Source of the DNA: Enterobacteriaceae bacterium UBA7338
GTDB taxonomy: Bacteria; Pseudomonadota; Gammaproteobacteria; Enterobacterales; Enterobacteriaceae
DNA: 64,000 nucleotides
Assembly: GCA_002480085.1 (NCBI GenBank)
Contig: DKPJ01000011.1
Location: 674,389-738,388 of the forward strand
Direction: 5' to 3'
Below, one piece after another: positions 9,970-18,735 of this stretch; position 1 is the stretch's first letter; the number at the start of each line of letters is the position of its first letter. A model generated the notes under the pieces. That model saw nothing but the letters and a program-made list of their open reading frames with translations. It made no database searches and had not been told where the DNA came from. The position numbers were made by a program, and so were the translations under genes.

Positions 9970-11370
9970 ATGTTTGATCTAGACGCGTTTCATCTGGCGC
10001 GAATCCAGTTCGCCTTTACCGTCTCATTCCATATTTTATTTCCTGCTATCACTATCGGGCTGGCCAGCTATTTGGCAGTGCTTGAGGCACTCTGGCTCAA
10101 GACGCAAAATCAGGTCTGGCGAACGCTCTACCTCTTCTGGGTGAAAATTTTCGCCGTTAACTTTGGGATGGGCGTCGTCTCGGGGCTGGTAATGGCCTAT
10201 CAGTTCGGGACCAACTGGAGCGGTTTCTCCCAGTTTGCCGGGAGTATAACCGGGCCGCTGCTCACCTATGAGGTGCTGACGGCCTTCTTCCTCGAGGCCG
10301 GCTTCCTTGGCGTGATGCTCTTCGGCTGGAATAAGGTCGGCCCCGGCCTGCACTTTTTCTCAACCTGCATGGTGGCCCTCGGTACGCTGATGTCCACCTT
10401 CTGGATCCTGGCTTCCAACAGCTGGATGCATACCCCGCAGGGGCATGAGATTGTCAACGGCCAGGTGATCCCCGTTGACTGGTTCAAAGTCATCTTTAAC
10501 CCGTCATTCCCCTATCGCCTGATCCATATGTCGATCGCGGCCTTCCTGAGCAGCGCGCTGTTTGTCGGTGCCTCCGGTGCCTGGCATCTTCTCAAAGGTA
10601 ACAATACCCCCGCCATCCGCAAGATGTTCTCAATGGCATTGTGGATGGCGCTGGTGGTGGCTCCGATCCAGGCCGTTGTGGGTGATATGCATGGCCTGAA
10701 CACCCTGGAGCATCAGCCAGCGAAGATTGCCGCCATCGAAGGTCACTGGGAGAACCCGCCCGGCGAACCGACCCCGCTGCTGCTGTTTGGCTGGCCGGAT
10801 ATGGAGCAGGAGCGCACCCGCTACGGGCTGGAGATCCCGGCGCTGGGCAGCCTGATCCTGACCCATAGCCTGGATAAGCAGGTTCCGGCGCTCAAGTCGT
10901 TCCCGAAAGAGGATCGCCCCAACTCCACCATTGTCTTCTGGTCGTTCCGCCTGATGGTGGCGATGGGCCTGCTGATGCTGCTGCTGGGCGTAGTCGGACT
11001 GTGGCTGCGTTATAAGGGGCGGCTCTATACCTCGCGCCCGTTCCACCACTTTGCCCTGTGGATGGGACCGGCCGGACTGGTTGCCCTGCTGGCGGGCTGG
11101 GTAACCACCGAGGTGGGCCGCCAGCCGTGGGTGGTGTATGGCCAGCTGCGAACGATTGATGCCGTCTCGCAGCACAGCACGCTCCAGATGAGCCTCACCC
11201 TGCTGGGATTCTTTGTGGTCTACTCCGCCGTCTTTGGCGTGGGGTATGTCTATATTGGCCGGCTGATCAAGCACGGTCCGCAGCCTGAAGATCGTCACCC
11301 GACGGAGGGCCGCCCGGCGCGTCCGCTCTCTGCGGCCGGTGAGTCGTTAGAGACAGAGGAGAACAAGTAA
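9970..11370 (+). CDS. Cytochrome bd-type ubiquinol oxidase subunit I (CioA-like)
   Basis: A 466-residue multispanning subunit I. Haem ligands are recognisable: His in QFAFTVSFHILFP (b595/d side), His in RLIHMSIAAFL and Met in FWSFRLMVAMG (b558). The acidic pair in LLTYEVLTAFFLEAGFLG and GRQPWVVYGQLRT are family hallmarks. It is clearly shorter than CydA (522) or AppC (514), mostly in the quinol-binding Q-loop, which places it with the CioA/short-Q-loop group. GGAG sits 6 bases before the ATG. The stop overlaps the next ATG (TAATG). Confidence 0.9.
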   Translation: MFDLDAFHLARIQFAFTVSFHILFPAITIGLASYLAVLEALWLKTQNQVWRTLYLFWVKIFAVNFGMGVVSGLVMAYQFGTNWSGFSQFAGSITGPLLTYEVLTAFFLEAGFLGVMLFGWNKVGPGLHFFSTCMVALGTLMSTFWILASNSWMHTPQGHEIVNGQVIPVDWFKVIFNPSFPYRLIHMSIAAFLSSALFVGASGAWHLLKGNNTPAIRKMFSMALWMALVVAPIQAVVGDMHGLNTLEHQPAKIAAIEGHWENPPGEPTPLLLFGWPDMEQERTRYGLEIPALGSLILTHSLDKQVPALKSFPKEDRPNSTIVFWSFRLMVAMGLLMLLLGVVGLWLRYKGRLYTSRPFHHFALWMGPAGLVALLAGWVTTEVGRQPWVVYGQLRTIDAVSQHSTLQMSLTLLGFFVVYSAVFGVGYVYIGRLIKHGPQPEDRHPTEGRPARPLSAAGESLETEENK

Positions 11371-12380
11371 TGGGTATCGATCTGTCAGTTATCTGGTTTG
11401 TGATAATCGTCTTTGCCACGCTGATGTATATCGTGATGGACGGCTTCGATCTGGGGATCGGTATTCTGTTTCCCCTCATTCGCAACGGTGAAGATCGTGA
11501 TGTGATGGTCAACAGCGTCGCACCGGTCTGGGATGGCAACGAAACCTGGCTGGTGATGGGTGGCGCAGGGCTGTTTGGCGCCTTTCCGCTGGCCTACGCG
11601 GTGATTGCCGATGCGTTGACAATACCATTAACGATTATGCTGGCGGGCCTGATCTTTCGTGGAGTCGCGTTTGAGTTTCGCTTCAAAGCGACGCCCGCCC
11701 ACCGGCCATTCTGGGATAAGTCGTTTATCTTCGGCTCCATTGTCGCCACCTTTGCCCAGGGCGTAGTGGTCGGCGCGGTGCTGAACGGCTTTGAGGTGAC
11801 CGATCGCCGCTTTAGCGGCGGCGCGCTTGACTGGCTCACGGCGTTTAACCTCTTCTGCGGCTTAGGGCTGACCATCGCCTACGCCCTGCTCGGTGCAACC
11901 TGGATGGTCATGAAGAGCGGCGGCCCGCTACAGGAGAAGATGCGACACAGCGCGAAACAGCTGCTGCTGGCGCTGCTGGTGACCATAGGCGTGATCAGCC
12001 TCTGGACGCCGCTGACGCACCAGGGGATCGCCGATCGCTGGTTCAGCATGCCGAACCTCTTCTTCTTCCTGCCGGTGCCGCTGCTGGTGCTCCTGTTCAG
12101 TTTCTGGCAGTGGCGCAGCCTGAGTAACCATGCCCATCACACCTTGCCGTTCGTGCTTACTCTGGGGCTGGTGTTCCTTGGCTTTAGCGGTCTCGGGATC
12201 AGCATCTGGCCGAATATCATTCCGCCCAGCATCTCTTTGTGGGATGCCGCTTCCCCGCCGCAAAGCCAGGGCTTTATGCTGGTGGGTGCGCTGCTGATTA
12301 TTCCGCTGATTCTGGTCTATACCGCGTGGAGCTACTACGTATTCCGCGGCAAAGTTCAGCCTGGGGAGGGATATCACTAA
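11370..12380 (+). CDS. Cytochrome bd-type oxidase subunit II (CioB-like)
   Basis: A 336-residue membrane protein with about eight helices. Its start region (VDLSVIW-type, IVMDGFDLGIGILFP) and the segment PVWDGNETWLVMGGAGLFGAFPLAYA are signatures of CydB/CioB. It partners subunit I to form the quinol:O2 oxidoreductase and is coupled to both neighbours by one-base stop/start overlaps (11370 and 12380). Confidence 0.9.
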   Translation: MGIDLSVIWFVIIVFATLMYIVMDGFDLGIGILFPLIRNGEDRDVMVNSVAPVWDGNETWLVMGGAGLFGAFPLAYAVIADALTIPLTIMLAGLIFRGVAFEFRFKATPAHRPFWDKSFIFGSIVATFAQGVVVGAVLNGFEVTDRRFSGGALDWLTAFNLFCGLGLTIAYALLGATWMVMKSGGPLQEKMRHSAKQLLLALLVTIGVISLWTPLTHQGIADRWFSMPNLFFFLPVPLLVLLFSFWQWRSLSNHAHHTLPFVLTLGLVFLGFSGLGISIWPNIIPPSISLWDAASPPQSQGFMLVGALLIIPLILVYTAWSYYVFRGKVQPGEGYH

Positions 12381-12511
12381 TGGCGGCACCGCGTTTTGCA
12401 AAGCGTCTGTTCTGGCTGATTGCTATCTGGGTCGCCAGCGTACTGGCCCTTACCGCAGTCAGCATGGCGTTTCGCCTGCTGATGTCGGCGGCGGGATTTA
12501 AATCACATTAA
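12380..12511 (+). CDS. DUF2474 small subunit of cytochrome bd oxidase
   Basis: A 43-residue protein starting MAAPRFAKRLFWLIAIW with one hydrophobic helix (about residues 11-33) and a basic N-terminus. Its ATG overlaps the subunit II stop (TAATG), with GGGGAGGG upstream. Position and build match the DUF2474 proteins that follow cioAB-type genes, thought to stabilise the oxidase as CydX does for CydAB. It is too short for common gene callers. Confidence 0.8.
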   Translation: MAAPRFAKRLFWLIAIWVASVLALTAVSMAFRLLMSAAGFKSH

Positions 12512-12519
12512 CGTTCTTT

Positions 12520-12554
12520 CGGCTAAGGGGTCCCCCTTAGCCGTTTCCTCTCCA
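12520..12554 (+). terminator. Rho-independent terminator of the oxidase operon
   Basis: A near-perfect 24-base hairpin, CGGCTAAGGGG pairing with CCCCTTAGCCG (12520-12543), is followed by TTTCCTCT. It starts 8 bases after the DUF2474 stop and separates this operon from the ABC importer operon downstream. Confidence 0.75.
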
Positions 12555-12667
12555 AATGTGCTTAGCGCAAATCGATTGCCGTTTTTCTTCGTTCCCCTCC
12601 CGCAAAAGCTGCGTTTTTATAACCGCATAAAGCAGTTAATAACGACAGACAATAAGGGACATTCACT

Positions 12668-14284
12668 ATGCAGGTTACTACTCTCGCGCGCGGCGCTGCG
12701 CTCACGTTTGCTATCAGTTTTGCCCTGAACGCGCAGGCTGCGCCAGTTAAGGGCGGCACCCTGGTCTATCTGGAGCAGCAGGCGCATACCAATCTCTACC
12801 CACCGGCAGGCGGCTTCTACCCGAACGGCGGCATCCTCAACCAGATCACCGATAAGCTAACCTGGCAAAATCCGGAAACACTGGAGATTGAGCCGTGGAT
12901 CGCCAAATCCTGGCGCAGCAACGCCGATAAAACCGAGTATACCTTCACCCTGCGTCCGGGAGTCACCTTCTCAGACGGTACGCCGCTCGACGCCAACGCG
13001 GTGGCGAAGAACTTTGATACCTACGGACTGGGCAATAAGGCGCTGCGCCAGCCGGTCTCGGAGGTGATCAACAACTATGACCATAGCGAAGTGGTCGATC
13101 CCCTGACGGTAAAATTCTACTTTAAGAAACCGTCGCCGGGCTTCCTGCAAGGCACCTCGGCGATTGGTTCCGGGCTGGTCTCGCTGGCTACCCTCGGGCG
13201 CAGCTTTGATCAGCTCGGCGATGCACGCAATATCATTGGCTCTGGCCCCTTCGTGGTTGAGAGCGAAACCCTGGGCCGGGAGCTAAACCTGGTGGCGCGG
13301 AAAGATTATCAGTGGGGGCCGAAAAACAGTCCTCAACAAGGCCCGGCGAATCTCGACGGCATCAAGATTCTGGTGACCCCGGAGGATAGCGTGCGCATTG
13401 GTGCCCTGCTGGCGGGCCAGGCGGACGTGATCCGCCAGGTGCAGGCCTATGATGAAAAACAGGCCAGCGACCAGCACTTCCCGATCTATGCCGCGCCGAC
13501 GCGCGGGGTGAATGACAGCATCGCCTTCCGGCCTGCCAATCCGCTGGTAGCGGACGTTAAGGTCCGCCAGGCCCTGCTCCACGCCACCAACGCGAAGCAG
13601 ATCGTCGATACCCTCTTCTCGCCAAACTATCCGGTTGCCACCTCGGTGGTGGCGAAAACCGCCCCTGGCTACGTCGATCTGAGCGATAAGCTGGCCTTCG
13701 ATCCGGCGCTGGCAAACCGCCTGCTGGATGAGGCAGGCTGGAAAAAAGCGGGCAACGGCGTGCGTGAAAAAGAGGGGCAGCCGCTGAGCCTGACCGTCTA
13801 TGAGTCGCTGCCGCAGCCGCAAAACAAAGAGGTATTACAGCTGGTAGCGCAGCAGTGGAAGCAGGTCGGCGTGCAGCTAAACGTCCGGGCGGGAGATGCT
13901 GGCAGTAAGGTGCAGGACAGCCTCGACCCGGCGAAAACGCCGGTTAACGTTGTCGAGGTGGGCCGCGCCGATCCGGACGTGATCAAGAGCCAGTTCCACC
14001 CGCTCAACCGCGACGGACTGCTGCAAAAAGGCGGCCTGAGCCAGAAAACCGACTTCAGCGACGCGAAGCTCAACGCCCTGCTGGAGTCCATCTCATCCGA
14101 AGTTGACGGGCCAAAGCGGCTGGCGGTAGCGGGTGATACGCAGCGCTACCTGATTGAGAACGCCTATGTCATTCCTGTCTTTGAGGAGCCGCAGGTGTTC
14201 GCCGGAGCGCCCTGGCTGAAGGGGTTGAGCTTCGAAGCCGTAGGCCGCCCGGCCTTCTACGGCGCATGGCTGGAGAAACACTGA
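12668..14284 (+). CDS. Peptide-type ABC substrate-binding protein (KPN_01854 family)
   Basis: A 538-residue SBP_bac_5 (DppA/OppA-like) protein with a signal peptide (residues 1-25, ending AQA-APV). Family features include LVYLEQQAHTNLYPP near the start, then EPWIAKSWRSNADKTEYTFTLRPGVTFSDGTPL. It opens a six-gene operon and overlaps the next gene (TGATG). The whole set matches the operon behind the Klebsiella KPN_01854 to KPN_01858 family names. The substrate is unknown. It resembles glutathione- or peptide-binding proteins in fold only. Confidence 0.88.
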   Translation: MQVTTLARGAALTFAISFALNAQAAPVKGGTLVYLEQQAHTNLYPPAGGFYPNGGILNQITDKLTWQNPETLEIEPWIAKSWRSNADKTEYTFTLRPGVTFSDGTPLDANAVAKNFDTYGLGNKALRQPVSEVINNYDHSEVVDPLTVKFYFKKPSPGFLQGTSAIGSGLVSLATLGRSFDQLGDARNIIGSGPFVVESETLGRELNLVARKDYQWGPKNSPQQGPANLDGIKILVTPEDSVRIGALLAGQADVIRQVQAYDEKQASDQHFPIYAAPTRGVNDSIAFRPANPLVADVKVRQALLHATNAKQIVDTLFSPNYPVATSVVAKTAPGYVDLSDKLAFDPALANRLLDEAGWKKAGNGVREKEGQPLSLTVYESLPQPQNKEVLQLVAQQWKQVGVQLNVRAGDAGSKVQDSLDPAKTPVNVVEVGRADPDVIKSQFHPLNRDGLLQKGGLSQKTDFSDAKLNALLESISSEVDGPKRLAVAGDTQRYLIENAYVIPVFEEPQVFAGAPWLKGLSFEAVGRPAFYGAWLEKH

Positions 14285-15231
14285 TGCTGACACGCTATCT
14301 TGCAGGCCGCATTGCCCAGGCCGTGCTGGTGCTGTGGGCGAGCTTTACGGTGTCGTTTATTCTGCTCCAGCTGCTGCCGGGTGACGCGATCGCCATTAAG
14401 TTTCAGAACCCGGAGCTGGGGCTGAGCGCGGCGCAGATTGAGGAGATGCGGGTGGCCTACGGCGCAGGCGCACCGCTGTGGCAGCAGTACGTCACGACCC
14501 TGGGCAACGTCCTGCAGGGTGATTTTGGCTACTCGGTACAGGCGGGCGTATCCGTCAGCGCCCTGCTGGCCGATAACCTGCCGGCCACGCTGCGCCTGGC
14601 CGGGCTGGGTTTCGCCCTGGCGCTGGTGCTGGCCTTTGCCCTGGCCGCCCTCTCGTCGCTGCACGGCTTTCGTGCGCTGCGGCGGCTGTTTGCCAGCCTG
14701 CCGTCGCTGTTTATTGCTGTTCCCACCTTCTGGCTGGGGATCGCCCTGATCCAGCTCTTCTCCTTCCAGCTGCATCTGGTACCGGTAATCAACCCCGGCT
14801 TCTGGCAAGGGCTGATCCTGCCGGTGGTCACCCTTGCCGTGCCGATTAGCGCCCCGCTGGCCCAGTTGCTGATCCGCAATATCGATACCGTGCTGCATAA
14901 GCCTTTTGTAACCGTTGCCCGCGCAAAGGGAGCCAGCCATACCGGCGTACTGTGGCGTCACGTGACGCGCAATGCATTTTTGCCAGTGCTGACGATGGCG
15001 GGGCTGCTGCTGGGCGAGCTGGTCGCCGGGGCGCTGATCACCGAAACCGTATTTGGCCTGAGTGGTCTGGGGCAGCTTACCCAGCAGGCGGTCAATAATC
15101 AGGATCTGGCGGTGCTGCAGGCTATCGTGCTGATTGCCGCGCTGGGCTTTGTCATCGTCAATCTGGTGGTCGATCTGCTCTATCCGCTGCTGGATCCCCG
15201 CCTGTCGCTCACCGCAGGAGCTACCTCATGA
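14284..15231 (+). CDS. DppB-type ABC permease
   Basis: A 315-residue permease of the peptide/nickel DppB type with an N-terminal signal-anchor helix, a large periplasmic loop and five further helices. The EAA-like loop is TVARAKGASHTGVLWRHVTRNAFLPVLT. I took the ATG at 14284, which overlaps the binding-protein stop; the frame can be extended upstream to 14266. It overlaps the next permease by 4 bases. Confidence 0.88.
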   Translation: MLTRYLAGRIAQAVLVLWASFTVSFILLQLLPGDAIAIKFQNPELGLSAAQIEEMRVAYGAGAPLWQQYVTTLGNVLQGDFGYSVQAGVSVSALLADNLPATLRLAGLGFALALVLAFALAALSSLHGFRALRRLFASLPSLFIAVPTFWLGIALIQLFSFQLHLVPVINPGFWQGLILPVVTLAVPISAPLAQLLIRNIDTVLHKPFVTVARAKGASHTGVLWRHVTRNAFLPVLTMAGLLLGELVAGALITETVFGLSGLGQLTQQAVNNQDLAVLQAIVLIAALGFVIVNLVVDLLYPLLDPRLSLTAGATS

Positions 15232-16085
15232 CAACCTTTGATACCACTGGGCGGTTCGCCCGCCGCGCCTGGCGCATCCGGCTACCACGCGTGTCGTTTA
15301 ACCTGCCCCTGACGCTCGCCTGGCTCACCCTGGCGCTGGTGGCGCTGTGGGCGCTCTTTCCTGGCTTGTTTACCAGTTGGAGTGCCATCGACGGCACCCC
15401 CGGCGCGCAGCGGCTGGCCCCGAATGCCGAGCACTGGTTTGGCACCGATCAACTGGGGCGCGATCTCTACGCCCGGGTGGTATGGGGTGCCTCCCACTCC
15501 CTCTCCGGTGCGCTGGTGGCGGTGGCGGTGGGGCTGGTGGCCGGTACCCTGCTGGGGGTCGCCGCAGGTGCGGCGGGCGGCCGGACTGAGCAGGCGCTGA
15601 TGCGCCTGGTGGACGTGCTGCTGGCCATCCCCGGCCTGCTGCTGGCCCTGTGTGTGATTATCCTGCTCGGCTTTGGCACGGTAAACGCCGCGCTGGCCGT
15701 TGGGGTAACCTCGGTGGCCAGCTTTGCCCGCCTGGCGCGGGCGGAGGTGGTCCGCGTCCGCCACAGCGACTATGTCGAAGCCGCATGGGCCAGCGGCGGC
15801 ACCTTTTTCTCAGTGCTGTGGCGGCATATTTTACCCAACTCCCTGACCTCGGTGCTGGCCTTTGCCGCGCTTCAATTCGGCTCGGCGATTCTGGCGATCT
15901 CCACGCTGAGCTTTCTGGGCTATGGCGCACCGCCACCCACGCCGGAGTGGGGATTGCTGATCGCCGAAGGGCGCAACTACCTCTCCACGGCCTGGTGGCT
16001 GACCACCCTGCCGGGTCTGATCGTCATCGCCGTGGTGCTCGCGGCCAACACGCTGAGCCACCACTACGCCAGGAGGCAACCATGA
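15228..16085 (+). CDS. DppC-type ABC permease
   Basis: A 285-residue DppC-type permease. The typical start domain (HWFGTDQLGRDLYARVVWGA) and EAA loop (DYVEAAWASGGTFFSVLWRHILPN) are clear. It overlaps both neighbours by 4 bases (ATGA). With the DppB-type subunit it forms the channel of the importer. Confidence 0.88.
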   Translation: MTTFDTTGRFARRAWRIRLPRVSFNLPLTLAWLTLALVALWALFPGLFTSWSAIDGTPGAQRLAPNAEHWFGTDQLGRDLYARVVWGASHSLSGALVAVAVGLVAGTLLGVAAGAAGGRTEQALMRLVDVLLAIPGLLLALCVIILLGFGTVNAALAVGVTSVASFARLARAEVVRVRHSDYVEAAWASGGTFFSVLWRHILPNSLTSVLAFAALQFGSAILAISTLSFLGYGAPPPTPEWGLLIAEGRNYLSTAWWLTTLPGLIVIAVVLAANTLSHHYARRQP

Positions 16086-17692
16086 GCATACCGTTACTCA
16101 GCGTAAATAATCTGACCCTTGGCTGGCGTCAGGGGCACGAAGTGAAACGCGTCGTGCATAACGTCTCGTTTCAGGTTAATGCCGGTGAGGTGCTGGCCAT
16201 TGTGGGTGAGTCGGGTTCCGGCAAGACGACTCTTGCCCAGTCCATTATTGGCCTGATGGGCGAGAACGGCGTTATTGAGCAGGGAGAGATCCGCCTCAAT
16301 GATGAACGCATCAGCCACGCCTCCGCCCGGCGTCTCAACGCCCTGCGCGGCCAGGTTATCAGTCTTGTCCCGCAGGATCCGGGCAGCTCGCTGAATCCGG
16401 TTAAAACCATCGGCGAGCAGGTGAGCGAGGTGCTACGGCTGCATACGCCGCTACGCCGCCGGGAGCGCGACGCGGAGGTGGTGGCGCTGCTGGAAAAGGT
16501 GGGCCTGAGTGAACCGGCCCTGCGGGCCAGGCAGTATCCTCATCAGCTCTCGGGAGGAATGAAGCAGCGGGTGCTGATCGCCATTGCGCTGGCGCTGAAG
16601 CCCGCGCTGATTATCGCCGATGAGCCAACCAGCGCGCTGGACGTCACCGTTTCGCAGCGCATCCTCGATCTCTTAGACTCGCTGCGCCGCGAAACGGGCA
16701 CGGCGGTGCTGTTAGTCACTCACGATCTGGCTCTGGCCGCCCAGCGGGCCGATCGGCTGCTGGTGTTCCGCCAGGGTGAAATTCAGGAGAGCGGCGACGT
16801 GCAGACGGTGATCCGCTCGCCCCGCTCGGCCTACACCCGGCAGCTGTTTGCCGATGCGCCCGCCTTCAGCCAGCGCTTTCGCCCTCCGTCTCCGACCGTC
16901 TTTAGCCAGCCCGCGGTAGAGATCCGCCGCGTTACCCAGCGCTTCCAGCTGGGCAACGCCTCCCTGACGGCGCTGGACGATGTCAGCCTGACGATTGCCC
17001 GCGGGACCACCCATGCGCTGGTGGGCGAGTCCGGCAGCGGAAAAACCACCCTTGCCCGCATTCTGCTCGGCTTTCAGCAGCCCGACAGCGGGGAGGTGAT
17101 TATTGACGCTATTCACACCGAGGGCCTGAGCCGGGAAGCCCGCCGCCAGCTGCGACAGAAGATCCAGATTGTCTGGCAAAATCCCTTCTCCTCCCTCGAT
17201 CCGCGTCAGACGGTGCAGGCCATTGTCGGCGAGCCGCTGCGTAACTTTACCCATCACAGCGCCAGCGCACGCGATGAACTGGCGCAGGCGATGATTGAGA
17301 AGGTGGCGTTGCCAACCGAGGTGCTGACACGCTATCCGCATCAGCTCTCCGGCGGCCAGCGTCAGCGCGTCGCCATCGCCCGGGCGCTGATCCTCTCCCC
17401 GCAGATCGTTATTCTTGATGAGGCGACCTCGGCGCTGGACGTGACGGTGCAGGCGCAGATCCTGACCCTGCTGGAGCAGCTTCAGGAGGAGCTGGGCCTG
17501 ACCTATCTCTTTATCTCCCACGATCTGACGACGGTGCGCCGCTTTGCGCACAGCGTCTCAGTGCTCAAGGGCGGCAAACTGCTGGAGAGCGGGCCGACGG
17601 AGCACCTCTTTGCCCAACCGCAGAGCGACTATACCCGCCTGTTGCTGAGCGCCATTCCCGATACCCGAACGTTACAAAAGGATGTCGCATGA
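16082..17692 (+). CDS. Fused double ABC ATPase (DppD-DppF type)
   Basis: A 536-residue protein with two complete ATPase modules in tandem: Walker A GESGSGKTT twice, signatures LSGGMKQR and LSGGQRQR, Walker B IIADEPTSALD and VILDEATSALD, and switch His in LVTHDLAL and FISHDLTT. It fuses what DppD and DppF supply separately and resembles GsiA or YejF in design. The start at 16082 overlaps the upstream stop (CATGAG). A longer frame to 15650 runs through the permease and is not used. Confidence 0.9.
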   Translation: MSIPLLSVNNLTLGWRQGHEVKRVVHNVSFQVNAGEVLAIVGESGSGKTTLAQSIIGLMGENGVIEQGEIRLNDERISHASARRLNALRGQVISLVPQDPGSSLNPVKTIGEQVSEVLRLHTPLRRRERDAEVVALLEKVGLSEPALRARQYPHQLSGGMKQRVLIAIALALKPALIIADEPTSALDVTVSQRILDLLDSLRRETGTAVLLVTHDLALAAQRADRLLVFRQGEIQESGDVQTVIRSPRSAYTRQLFADAPAFSQRFRPPSPTVFSQPAVEIRRVTQRFQLGNASLTALDDVSLTIARGTTHALVGESGSGKTTLARILLGFQQPDSGEVIIDAIHTEGLSREARRQLRQKIQIVWQNPFSSLDPRQTVQAIVGEPLRNFTHHSASARDELAQAMIEKVALPTEVLTRYPHQLSGGQRQRVAIARALILSPQIVILDEATSALDVTVQAQILTLLEQLQEELGLTYLFISHDLTTVRRFAHSVSVLKGGKLLESGPTEHLFAQPQSDYTRLLLSAIPDTRTLQKDVA

Positions 17693-18735
17693 CCTATAAA
17701 CGCCTTGGTTTTTTTACCCGCCTGCTGGATAAGGTCCCCGCTGGCGAACGCTACCGTCTGGCGACGGAGCAGATCGTGCAAGCCGAGCGCAGCGGCTTTG
17801 ATAGCGCCTGGGTAGCCCAGCACCACTTTCACGAGGCCGAGGGTGGCTTGCCTTCGCCGCTGGTTTTTCTGGCCCACGTTGCCGCCCAGACGCGCCGCAT
17901 CCGTCTCGGCACGGGCATTATCACCCTTCCCATGGAGTCGCCGCTGCGCGTTGCCGAGGATGCGGCGGTGCTGGATCAGCTCAGCAACGGGCGATTTGAG
18001 CTGGGACTCGGCTCCGGCGGCACCCCCAGCTCCTTTCCGCCCTTTGGCTTGCAGAGCGACCAGCGGGGCGAGGCCTATGCCCGCCACCTTACGCTCCTGC
18101 GGGCGGCTCTCGACGATGAACCGCTGGCGGGCACGGATAATCATCTCTACCCACCCGCCCGCCAGCTTGGCCGCCGGATTTGGCAGGCCACCTTTAGCAT
18201 CGACGGCGCAGCGCGAGCAGGTAAAGCAGGTGACGGGCTGATGCTCTCCCGTACCCAGCCGCGTCCGCAGAGCGATCCTGACCTGCCGCTGGATGCGATC
18301 CAGAACCCCATTATTGATGCCTACCTCGATGCGCTGCCGGAGGGCATAACCCCGCGCATCCTCGGCTCGCGCACCGCCTTCGTCACCGATAACGGCGAGG
18401 ACGCCCGGCGTTTTGCCGAACAGGGGCTACGCCAGCAGGCGGTACAGTTTCGCGCCCAGGGCCACGTCGTCACCGGCGATCGGCTCGAGGATTACATTGC
18501 CGCGTTTGATGTCCATCTTGGCACGCCTGAAGAGACGCTGGCGACGCTGCGTCAGGATAGCGCGCTTGCCCGGGTAACGGATCTGGCCTTTCAGGTGCAC
18601 TCTATCGATCCGCCCCATCCATTTATTCTGCGATCCATCGCCCTGCTCGCAGAGCAGGTTGCCCCGGCGCTGGGCTGGCACAGCGGCCAGCAGCGAAAAC
18701 CCGACGTTGAACCTACCTCAAAGGAAACACTATGA
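17689..18735 (+). CDS. Luciferase-like FMN-dependent monooxygenase (KPN_01858 family)
   Basis: A 348-residue bacterial-luciferase-fold protein. Characteristic stretches are FDSAWVAQHHFHEAEGGLPSP, RIRLGTGIITLP and GRFELGLGSGGTP. It overlaps both the ATPase gene and the next gene by 4 bases. Such enzymes oxidise organic substrates with O2 and reduced flavin supplied by a separate reductase; none is encoded nearby. In this operon it probably acts on the imported compound, which is unknown. Confidence 0.85.
   Translation: MTYKRLGFFTRLLDKVPAGERYRLATEQIVQAERSGFDSAWVAQHHFHEAEGGLPSPLVFLAHVAAQTRRIRLGTGIITLPMESPLRVAEDAAVLDQLSNGRFELGLGSGGTPSSFPPFGLQSDQRGEAYARHLTLLRAALDDEPLAGTDNHLYPPARQLGRRIWQATFSIDGAARAGKAGDGLMLSRTQPRPQSDPDLPLDAIQNPIIDAYLDALPEGITPRILGSRTAFVTDNGEDARRFAEQGLRQQAVQFRAQGHVVTGDRLEDYIAAFDVHLGTPEETLATLRQDSALARVTDLAFQVHSIDPPHPFILRSIALLAEQVAPALGWHSGQQRKPDVEPTSKETL

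Noticed and set aside
15650..16081. Upstream extension of the fused ATPase to a 680-residue product
   Set aside because: It would lie wholly within the permease gene; the ATG at 16082 gives the standard ABC start and a 4-base overlap.
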